From NCBI GenBank assembly GCA_030627085.1, contig DAOUSS010000009.1, positions 1 to 20,844 on the forward strand: a stretch of DNA of 20,844 nt, read 5' to 3'. This document shows, piece after piece, positions 15,022 through 20,844 of this stretch (position 1 is its first letter; each line of letters begins with the position of its first letter). Both the position numbers and the translations under genes were made by a program. The DNA comes from Candidatus Stahliibacteriota bacterium (GTDB taxonomy: Bacteria; Hydrothermota; UBA3073). The notes under the pieces are model-generated. The model was not told the origin of the DNA. It did no database searches and saw only the letters and a list, made by a program, of their open reading frames with translations.

Positions 15022-16572
15022 TTAGAGATAGAACGGAAGAGTAATACCTAAATCTTTTATTCTTTCCAGAATTTCATTCTTCTCTACCAATTTCTCCATA
15101 ATCTTTATGTCATTAGAAACTATCCTGTCTTTTACAAGCGGAGGGATTCTTTCTCTTATCAACTTCTGAACCGCCCTTGTTCCTCTGCCAAGAAGCGAGT
15201 AGTCTTCCCCTGTTCTTATATCTACTGCCTCTGCCGAACACAAAAGTTCAATAGCCACTATGGTCCTTGTGTTTTTAAGTATCTCCCTTGCCTTTCTTGC
15301 TGCAATTGGTGCCATACTTACATAGTCTTCTTGGTCCTCAGATGTCGGGATTGAATCGCAGGATGCGGGATGTGATAAAACTTTATTCTCGGATACAAGT
15401 GAGGCTGCTGTATACTGGGCAAGCATGTATCCACTCTCCAATCCCTCTCTCTTTGCAAGGAAAGATGGAAGTCCTTTTGAAAGAGAAGATGATACGAGTC
15501 TCATAATCTGTCTTTCTACTATATTCCCAAGACTGGAGATAACTATTCCGAGAAGATCCATAGCCACTGCGATAGGTTCTCCGTGAAAGTTACCACCCGA
15601 GACTGCAGTGTCAAGGGTTGGGAATATAAGCGGATTATCGGTGGCGGAGTTTATTTCAACCTCCAGAATATTTTTGATCCACACCATTGAGGATAGCACC
15701 GATCCGTAGACCTGAGGTATACACCGCAGTGAGTACGCATCCTGTGTATGCTTCTTGTCACTTCCTATGAGACGGCTATTTTCAACAAGGCTCAGTATGC
15801 TTTTGGAAACCTCCATTACTCCATTTTGTGGCCTTGTCAGCAGGTATTCAGGACAGAAAGCATCTTTGTGAGCAAGGAGTGCTTCAAGGGTAAGAGCCGA
15901 GGATACAATAGCGGTAGAGAACAAGGACAAGCAGTCATAAAGCGTAATTACGCCGATACCCGTTGAGAGTTGATTACCATTTATGAGTGCAAGTCCCTCC
16001 TTCGGGGCGAGTGAGATAGGCGAGATTTTCGCAAGTTTTAATGCCTGGCTTGCTGATACCCTTTTCTCGCCAATAAATGCATCGCCCTCGCCTATAAGTA
16101 GAAGTGCAAGATGTGCCAGTGGGGCGAGGTCTCCAGATGCGCCAACAGATCCCTTCTCCGGGACAACAGGGTATACATCGCTGTTGAGTAGTGAGAGAAT
16201 GTTCTCTATTAAAAGCGGTCTCACTCCCGAGTGTCCTACTGAGAGCGCATTTGCCCTGAGTAGCATCATTGCCCTCACAGTCTCTCTATCCAGAGGTTCA
16301 CCAACCCCTGCAGAGTGAGAAAGAATGAGGTTCCTTTGTAGTTCTTGCAAGTCATTCTGTGCTATTTTTACCCCTTCCTTGGAACCAAAACCCGTGTTAA
16401 CACCGTAGATAGGACGCTCTTTTCCCACCATCTTTTCTATCCACTCCCGACTTTCTTTACACCTGTTTCCTGCAAGAGGAGAGAATGAGACCTTTACGCC
16501 GCATCTTGCTACCTTGACCACTTCTTCTATGGTGAGCAATCTTCCATCTATAATGAGAGAATTTTTCTCCAT
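15022..16572 (-). CDS. hutH: Histidine ammonia-lyase family enzyme
   Basis: Eliminates ammonia from an aromatic amino acid, most likely histidine to urocanate, in the cytoplasm. The MIO cofactor triad Ala-Ser-Gly is at 145-147 (VGASGDLAPL). Other family residues are Y56 (YGVNTGFG), N200 (INGNQ), Q277, Y280 and R283 (QDAYSLR), and F329 (GGNFHG); this numbering nearly matches Pseudomonas HutH. SHSAGVG at 85-91 favours a histidine lyase over phenylalanine or tyrosine lyases. The usual QEDHVSM segment is QEDYVSM here (414-420). Length (516 aa) is normal. An AGGGGGGGC run gives ribosome binding. No hutU, hutI or hutG is nearby, so pathway context is missing; it lies between an EF-G gene and the activase, 42 bases after fusA. 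Confidence 0.9.
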   Translation of the reverse strand: MEKNSLIIDGRLLTIEEVVKVARCGVKVSFSPLAGNRCKESREWIEKMVGKERPIYGVNTGFGSKEGVKIAQNDLQELQRNLILSHSAGVGEPLDRETVRAMMLLRANALSVGHSGVRPLLIENILSLLNSDVYPVVPEKGSVGASGDLAPLAHLALLLIGEGDAFIGEKRVSASQALKLAKISPISLAPKEGLALINGNQLSTGIGVITLYDCLSLFSTAIVSSALTLEALLAHKDAFCPEYLLTRPQNGVMEVSKSILSLVENSRLIGSDKKHTQDAYSLRCIPQVYGSVLSSMVWIKNILEVEINSATDNPLIFPTLDTAVSGGNFHGEPIAVAMDLLGIVISSLGNIVERQIMRLVSSSLSKGLPSFLAKREGLESGYMLAQYTAASLVSENKVLSHPASCDSIPTSEDQEDYVSMAPIAARKAREILKNTRTIVAIELLCSAEAVDIRTGEDYSLLGRGTRAVQKLIRERIPPLVKDRIVSNDIKIMEKLVEKNEILERIKDLGITLPFYL

Positions 16573-16614
16573 ATTTCTGCCCCCCCTTTTTGGGATGCGG
16601 ATTAACGCATTACA

Positions 16615-18675
16615 TTAATATCCCTTGATCTTTCTTACCATTTCCTCCGCGACACCCTGTGGCACCTTACCATAGTGTCCAAACTCCATTATATATACTG
16701 CCCTTCCCTGTGTTAATGATCTTATTATAGTTGCATAGCCAAACAAATTACGCAATGGACAGATTGCCATAACTGTTTGAAACTTCCCCTTACCATGGAG
16801 TGAGGTTACCTTGCCATCTCTTGCACTGATATCATCCAGAACTGCCCCCAGGTATTCACCGGGCACTATTATTTCAAGATCCATTATAGGCTCAAGCAGG
16901 CAAGGTTCCGCCTTTTCAACCGCCCTCTTTACTGCCATACCTGCGGATATCTTGTAGTCAATAGGGGAGGAATCTATCTCATGGTATGAGCCACCTATTA
17001 CATTGATCCTTATATCAACCACAGGAAATCCCAGAAATATACCTGCCTCGAGAGATTCAATAACTCCTTCTTTTATTGCAGGGAAAAATTCCTTTGGCAC
17101 CTCGCCCTGTTTTATACTGTTGTTAATCAATATACCTTTGCCATTTTCCAGAGGGGAAACCGTGAGTTTGACATGACCATAATGTCCCCTTCCACCTGTC
17201 TGACGAATATATCTCCCTTCCCCTTCTGCTTCTTGACATATCGTCTCACGATAGCTCACTCGTGGTTTACCAACTCTTGCATGTACAGCATAATCCCGTG
17301 TTATCCTTTTTGTAAGGACTTCAAGATGTAACTCACCCATTCCGGAGATTATGGTCTCTCCAGTCTCCTCATTAAAATTGCATGTAAAGGTAGGATCTTC
17401 TTCTTCAAGCATCTTTAAGACAGATAGAAGTTTTCCTTCATCTGCCTTTGTTTTTGGTTCTATAGATACTGATATTACGGGTTGGGCAAATGTAGGACTT
17501 TCCAGAAGTATGGGGTGTTCTTTTGCACAGAGTGTGTGGCCGGTTTTTATCTCTTTCGGCCCGACAATACTACATATATCACCCACGCTCGCTTCTTCAA
17601 CCTCCTCTCTCTTATTGGCATACATGACGAATATACGGGTAATTCTCTCTTTTATGTTGGTGTTGGCGTTGAGCACTACGGACCCTTTTTTTATCTTTCC
17701 TGAATATATACGGATATAAGATAGCTTTCCAAATGGGTCTTGGACTATCTTAAAAATAAGTGCAGAAAATGGCTCGCTTGATAGTGGTCTTCTTTCTATC
17801 TCTTTTCCATCAGGGGCTTGACCCTTTATTGGTGGGAGATCAAGAGGGGAAGGTAGGAAGTCAACTATCCCGTCGAGTAGAGGCTGTATCCCAATGTTTT
17901 TTAGCGATGCGCCAAAAAAGGTGGGATAATAGTGATTTGCAATAGTGCCTTCCCTTATTGCTGATATAAGTTCCTGAGAGGATGGTTCTTTTCCATCAAG
18001 AAATATCTCGGCAATATGGTCGTTGTACAGAGAAACCATTTCCAGAAGTTTTTCCCTCTCCTCTCTTGCTCGTCTTTTTATATCAGGTGGTATATCTTTT
18101 AAAATATACTCATTGCCCGTGTCTTTCTTCCATATGCAGAGATTCCATCTTATAAGGTCTACAGCTCCCTGAAAGGAGTTTTCAACCCCATAGGGGATCT
18201 GGACAAGAAGCGGGATAACACCAAGTTTCTCCTTCATCATATTGCATGCCTCAGAGGGATCTGCCCCTACCCTATCGAGTTTATTTATAAACACTATTCT
18301 CGGGGTGTTGTATTTGCTTGCTTGATGCCACACCGTTTCCGATTGTGATTCTACACCTTCAACCGCACTGAATATGACAACCGCTCCATCCAGAACCCTC
18401 ATACTTCTTTCTACTACAACCGTGAAGTCAACATGTCCGGGTGTGTCCACAAAGTTTATGCGTTTATTCCTCCAGGTACAGCTCACACAGGCAGAGGTTA
18501 TGGTTATACCCCTTTCCTTCTCCTCCTTAAGATAGTCAGTTACTGTGGTACCTTCGTCCACCTCTCCCATTCTGTGTGTCTTGTGGGTGTAATAGAGGAT
18601 TCTTTCGGTAGTCGTGGTTTTACCGGCGTCTATGTGGGCAATTATTCCCGTATTTCTAATGTCTTTTATATCCAT
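16615..18675 (-). CDS. fusA: Elongation factor G, probably an EF-G2-type paralogue
   Basis: Translational GTPase acting on the ribosome. G motifs: AHIDAGKT (13-20), switch I ending in ERGITITSA (54-62), DTPGH (77-81) and NKLD (131-134). The remaining EF-G domains extend to residue 686, a normal length. The EVDEGTTVTDYLKEEKERG switch region and NKLDRVGAD resemble the second EF-G subfamily (EF-G2, spdEFG2 or mitochondrial EFG2) more than str-operon EF-G, and no rpsL, rpsG or tuf is adjacent. So a specialised recycling or accessory EF-G is likely, although this could still be the only copy. There is no Shine-Dalgarno sequence; a heptameric array runs almost to the ATG. It is followed by hutH. 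Confidence 0.93.
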   Translation of the reverse strand: MDIKDIRNTGIIAHIDAGKTTTTERILYYTHKTHRMGEVDEGTTVTDYLKEEKERGITITSACVSCTWRNKRINFVDTPGHVDFTVVVERSMRVLDGAVVIFSAVEGVESQSETVWHQASKYNTPRIVFINKLDRVGADPSEACNMMKEKLGVIPLLVQIPYGVENSFQGAVDLIRWNLCIWKKDTGNEYILKDIPPDIKRRAREEREKLLEMVSLYNDHIAEIFLDGKEPSSQELISAIREGTIANHYYPTFFGASLKNIGIQPLLDGIVDFLPSPLDLPPIKGQAPDGKEIERRPLSSEPFSALIFKIVQDPFGKLSYIRIYSGKIKKGSVVLNANTNIKERITRIFVMYANKREEVEEASVGDICSIVGPKEIKTGHTLCAKEHPILLESPTFAQPVISVSIEPKTKADEGKLLSVLKMLEEEDPTFTCNFNEETGETIISGMGELHLEVLTKRITRDYAVHARVGKPRVSYRETICQEAEGEGRYIRQTGGRGHYGHVKLTVSPLENGKGILINNSIKQGEVPKEFFPAIKEGVIESLEAGIFLGFPVVDIRINVIGGSYHEIDSSPIDYKISAGMAVKRAVEKAEPCLLEPIMDLEIIVPGEYLGAVLDDISARDGKVTSLHGKGKFQTVMAICPLRNLFGYATIIRSLTQGRAVYIMEFGHYGKVPQGVAEEMVRKIKGY

Positions 18676-18681
18676 GATTAG

Positions 18682-18749
18682 GTCATTGAGTCAATGGGTC
18701 AATGGTCAATAGTCAATGGTCATTAGTCATTAGTCTGTGGTCTTCTATC
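18682..18749 (-). repeat. 7/8-bp-periodic tandem array upstream of fusA
   Basis: Minus strand units begin GAC (GACYANN). Plus-strand GTC anchors start at 18682, 18690, 18698, 18705, 18712, 18719, 18726, 18733 and 18740: six 7-base steps, then two 8-base steps nearest the gene. Same family as the array at 1547-1612. It ends about seven bases from the fusA ATG. Confidence 0.85.
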
Positions 18750-18778
18750 ATTTTAACTTGCTAATTTTGAATTGTTAA
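18750..18778 (-). promoter_or_regulatory. Probable sigma-70 promoter of fusA
   Basis: Minus strand: TTAACA (18773-18778), 17-base spacer, TAAAAT (18750-18755); each hexamer matches consensus at 5 of 6 positions. It overlaps the stop codon of the upstream fusion gene. The predicted start near 18743 would place the tandem array at the very 5' end of the message. Confidence 0.5.
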
Positions 18779-19578
18779 TTGTTTCTCTTTACCTCCTCCC
18801 AGATCATTCTAACATCCTCAGGTGTATTTGCGGTTCTTGTCCCAAATATATGTGGATGGCGAGTTTTCAACTTATTTATAAGTATCTCACATACATCAAA
18901 TATATTGAAATCTTCAGCAATCTCTGAGTGCATCAATATCTGTAGGAGAAGATCGCCAAGTTCTTCCTTAAGTTCTTTCTTACTTTCTATTGCATTGATA
19001 ACCTCTTCGCATTCCTCTCTCAAATAGGGTATAAGCGATTTATGAGTTTGTATCCTGTCCCAGGGACATTCTTGTCTCGTTCTCTTTATAACGGAGATAA
19101 GTTGGTAAAACACACCTGTTCTTTCGAGAAGCAGAAGCCATAATTTCGTTCCCACTCCCTGGCCGTATCCACCAATGCCGCTTTCTGCAACGACCCTATG
19201 GCAGGGTATAATAATAGGAATTGGATTTCTTCCTACCGCATTTCCAACCGCTCTCTGTGCATCTGGTTTCTCAAGGAAGGTGGCTATTTCACGGTATGTA
19301 CTTGTTTCGCCGTAAGGTATCTCTTTTACTTTACAGAGGACCTTTCTTGTGAATACAGACAGGGAGGACAGATCCAGAGGGTAATTGAAATCCTCTTTAT
19401 GCCCACCGAAATACGATGAGAGACTCGACCCAAATCCCGGTAATATCTCTTTTACCCTCTGTAGATTCGCATAGGTATTTACAAACTCATCTGCGTTCCA
19501 CCTTAATGCGCATATGCCGTGAGCTGTAGCGACAACGAATATCTTGCCAAGTGGAGAGGTATAGACAGAATATCTCAT
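18775..19578 (-). CDS. Fusion: O6-alkylguanine-DNA alkyltransferase plus MazG pyrophosphohydrolase
   Basis: Residues 1-155 (from the ATG at 19578) are an Ogt/MGMT-type alkyltransferase: MRYSVYTSPLGKIF at the start, an Arg-finger helix near QRAVGNAVGRNPIPII, and the suicide cysteine in PCHRV (C126), followed by GGYGQG. After a short joint near residue 158, a MazG domain runs to the end: CPWDRIQTHKSL, metal-binding EECEEV and EELGDLL, and KTRHPHIFG. The first part repairs alkylated guanine in DNA; the second hydrolyses NTPs to NMP and pyrophosphate, possibly modified nucleotides. The reading frame is continuous. The upstream GTG (19599) is rejected because it falls inside the terminator stem. 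No Shine-Dalgarno sequence precedes the ATG. Confidence 0.88.
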   Translation of the reverse strand: MRYSVYTSPLGKIFVVATAHGICALRWNADEFVNTYANLQRVKEILPGFGSSLSSYFGGHKEDFNYPLDLSSLSVFTRKVLCKVKEIPYGETSTYREIATFLEKPDAQRAVGNAVGRNPIPIIIPCHRVVAESGIGGYGQGVGTKLWLLLLERTGVFYQLISVIKRTRQECPWDRIQTHKSLIPYLREECEEVINAIESKKELKEELGDLLLQILMHSEIAEDFNIFDVCEILINKLKTRHPHIFGTRTANTPEDVRMIWEEVKRNN

Positions 19579-19588
19579 TGTTATATAC

Positions 19589-19649
19589 AAAAAAACCACA
19601 GGATTTATCTCAAAATTGTCTGGAGCATTTTCGCAATCCTGTGGTTTTT
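19589..19649 (-). terminator. Intrinsic terminator after the metallo-hydrolase gene
   Basis: Perfect 15-bp inverted repeat: 19591-19605 and 19635-19649, loop of 29 bases. On the minus strand the second arm ends in a T-run. It begins three bases after the hydrolase stop codon and ends about 11 bases before the fusion-gene ATG. The long loop makes it unusual. Confidence 0.75.
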
Positions 19650-19651
19650 AA

Positions 19652-20305
19652 TCAAGAAGATTTGGCAGGTTTTAACACGATGACCTCTCTCTCGGGAGGA
19701 GATTTATCTTTCTCTATTTCGTATTCTGCGCTACCCAGTCTTTTTACCCTTTCTGTGCCTTTCAGAAAGTCTTCAACGCCTGCTATAGGAAAATCAAGAG
19801 AGGATGTCTTGAAGTGCATTGGTATAACAACTTTTGGGTTTAATGATTCTATGACCTCTCTCGCCTCTTTCACATCTATTGTAAAATATCCACCAACAGG
19901 AATAAGACAGATATCAACCTTTCCAATGAGTAAAATTTGCTCCTTGTTCAGCTTGTGTCCCAGATCGCCAAGGTGACATAATCTCAGACCATCTATGTCA
20001 AAGACAAAGACCGTGTTTTCTCCTCTCTCTTTTCCTCCTTCCTTATCGTGAAAGGTAGGAATGCCGGTTATAGTTATCCCTCTCACGCTTCTTTCGCCTT
20101 CTTTTCTTATTACCACAGGGTTGCCTCCCACTAAATCTACTGCATTGTGGTCCCAGTGTTCATGTGAAACAGTAACAATGTCTGCATTCTCATCAATAGG
20201 TTTATAGTGTATGCCCTGTGTAGGTGAATATGGGTCAGTTATAATTCTTATCCCCTCTGCATTCCTTATTAGGAAGGCTGAATGACCTAAATACTTTATC
20301 AGCAT
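19652..20305 (-). CDS. Metallo-beta-lactamase-fold hydrolase (UlaG/UPF0173-like)
   Basis: The 217-residue protein begins MLIKYLGHSAFLI, typical of UlaG-like and UPF0173 metal-dependent hydrolases. The metal-binding motif is SHEHWDH at 47-53 (H48, H50, D52, H53). Later ligand candidates are in HLGDLGH and in IPMHFKTS. The substrate is unknown; UlaG acts on a phosphorylated lactone, but that specificity should not be assumed. The ATG has an excellent GAGGAGG ribosome-binding site and is 28 bases after rpmA, so the two genes probably share a transcript ending at the terminator. Confidence 0.9.
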   Translation of the reverse strand: MLIKYLGHSAFLIRNAEGIRIITDPYSPTQGIHYKPIDENADIVTVSHEHWDHNAVDLVGGNPVVIRKEGERSVRGITITGIPTFHDKEGGKERGENTVFVFDIDGLRLCHLGDLGHKLNKEQILLIGKVDICLIPVGGYFTIDVKEAREVIESLNPKVVIPMHFKTSSLDFPIAGVEDFLKGTERVKRLGSAEYEIEKDKSPPEREVIVLKPAKSS

Positions 20306-20333
20306 ATAGCGCCTCCTCGTGACAAGCTTAGTA

Positions 20334-20588
20334 TTACACAGGGATTACTTCTACGATTTTTCTATCTCCTCTTGTTCTCCTGAATACCACCCTTCCTTGT
20401 GTCTTTGCAAAAAGGGTATCATCGCCTCCAATACCTACATTCAATCCAGGATGAAAAACTGTCCCCCTCTGTTTTACAAGTATGGTCCCTCCAAGTACTA
20501 TCTCTCCTCCGTAGTGCCTTACCCCGAGGAACTTTGCATTTGAGTCTCTTCCGTTACGGGAAGAACCCATTCCCTTTTTGTGTGCCAT
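20334..20588 (-). CDS. rpmA: 50S ribosomal protein L27
   Basis: bL27 of the large ribosomal subunit, near the peptidyl transferase centre. The sequence begins MAHKKGMGSSRNGRDSNAK, and continues through FHPGLNVGIGGDDTLFA to the usual C-terminus. The start at 20588 is chosen from the conserved N-terminus and an AGGGGG ribosome-binding site; an in-frame upstream ATG at 20642 would add 18 hydrophobic residues unlike any L27. There is no cleavable N-terminal extension of the Firmicutes type. rplU would be expected further upstream, but the 256 bases to the window edge contain no gene. Confidence 0.96.
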   Translation of the reverse strand: MAHKKGMGSSRNGRDSNAKFLGVRHYGGEIVLGGTILVKQRGTVFHPGLNVGIGGDDTLFAKTQGRVVFRRTRGDRKIVEVIPV

Positions 20589-20628
20589 AAAACCCCCTAT
20601 AAATATCAAAAGTATTGTCAAAAATCTA

Positions 20629-20732
20629 ACCACAGAGAGCACAGAGGATTATAGAATAATAAAGAATCGCAGGAAATTTTCATCCCTCCCCTCTGTGACC
20701 TCTTATCTTGCCTGTCGGCAAACAGGTAAGAT
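20629..20732. repeat. Structured intergenic sequence upstream of rpmA
   Basis: Contains CACAGAGG at 20640-20647 with its inverted partner CCTCTGTG at 20690-20697, and a hairpin at 20705-20732 (11-bp stem with one G-U pair, loop CGGCAA). A TATAAT on the minus strand at 20648-20653 could be the rpmA -10, but has no good -35. Confidence 0.5.
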
Positions 20733-20790
20733 CAATCTCTTTATTCCGTCTTTTAACCTTTCTACATTGAAGTTTATCAGTTAGAACAGG

Positions 20791-20814
20791 GATTGAAAGA
20801 GATTGAAAGAGATT
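20791..20814. repeat. Short direct repeat
   Basis: GATTGAAAGA occurs twice back to back (20791-20800, 20801-20810), followed by a partial third unit GATT. No longer array or spacers are present. Confidence 0.6.
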
Positions 20815-20844
20815 TATTGTTTCTTTTTTATTTCTTTTCTCTTA

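Noticed and set aside
20611..20620. TTGACA on the minus strand just upstream of rpmA
   Set aside because: No -10 hexamer lies 16-18 bases downstream; that position is occupied by the ribosome-binding site.
20791..20814. ATTGAAAG units resembling the end of CRISPR repeats
   Set aside because: Units are 10 bases, adjacent, without spacers, and no cas genes are present.

Overview
The window looks like a chromosomal segment of an anaerobic, probably uncultured Gram-negative-type bacterium with roughly 40% GC. This is inferred from gene content: a GWxTD-domain exported protein, an FN3 plus two-membrane-segment protein, a giant two-ATPase acyl-CoA dehydratase activase, bacterial L27, AsnS, EF-G and a Xer recombinase. 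A lineage near WOR-3 or the FCB bacteria would fit, but sequence alone cannot fix it. All 15 supported protein genes lie on the minus strand, so transcription runs from high to low coordinates. No rRNA, tRNA, CRISPR array or intact insertion sequence was found, and no gene-free stretch exceeds about 260 bases.

In transcription order, the right end (20588-19652) carries rpmA (ribosomal protein L27) and a metallo-beta-lactamase-fold hydrolase, closed by a strong intrinsic terminator (19589-19649). A fusion of an O6-alkylguanine-DNA alkyltransferase with a MazG pyrophosphohydrolase follows (19578-18775). Next come an EF-G paralogue (18675-16615), a histidine ammonia-lyase family enzyme (16572-15022) and a 1409-residue activase/dehydratase-like protein (14943-10714). 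A secreted DUF885 metallopeptidase (10656-8854) ends this part.

The middle, about 8853-5316, looks accessory. It holds a small Cys-rich protein with an operator-like palindrome at its promoter, a type II restriction-modification pair (ThaI-like nuclease and SPPY-type methyltransferase), and a decayed piece resembling a REP-associated (Y1) transposase. It also holds a GC-rich orphan gene and a hairpin insertion flanked by a 5-bp direct repeat.

The left end is more conserved: an FN3/membrane protein, apparently leaderless, with a perfect TTGACA-17-TATAAT promoter; then an apparent operon of GWxTD protein, asnS, xerC/D-like recombinase and a small membrane-anchored protein.

The most unusual non-coding signal is a family of short tandem arrays, each unit beginning with GAC. 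Two arrays are 7-bp-periodic and lie immediately upstream of the xerC and fusA start codons, where no Shine-Dalgarno sequence is visible. A third is exactly 8-bp-periodic and lies at the 3' end of the DUF885 gene. The strongest protein novelty is the alkyltransferase-MazG fusion. I did not find a clear, complete new multi-gene system.
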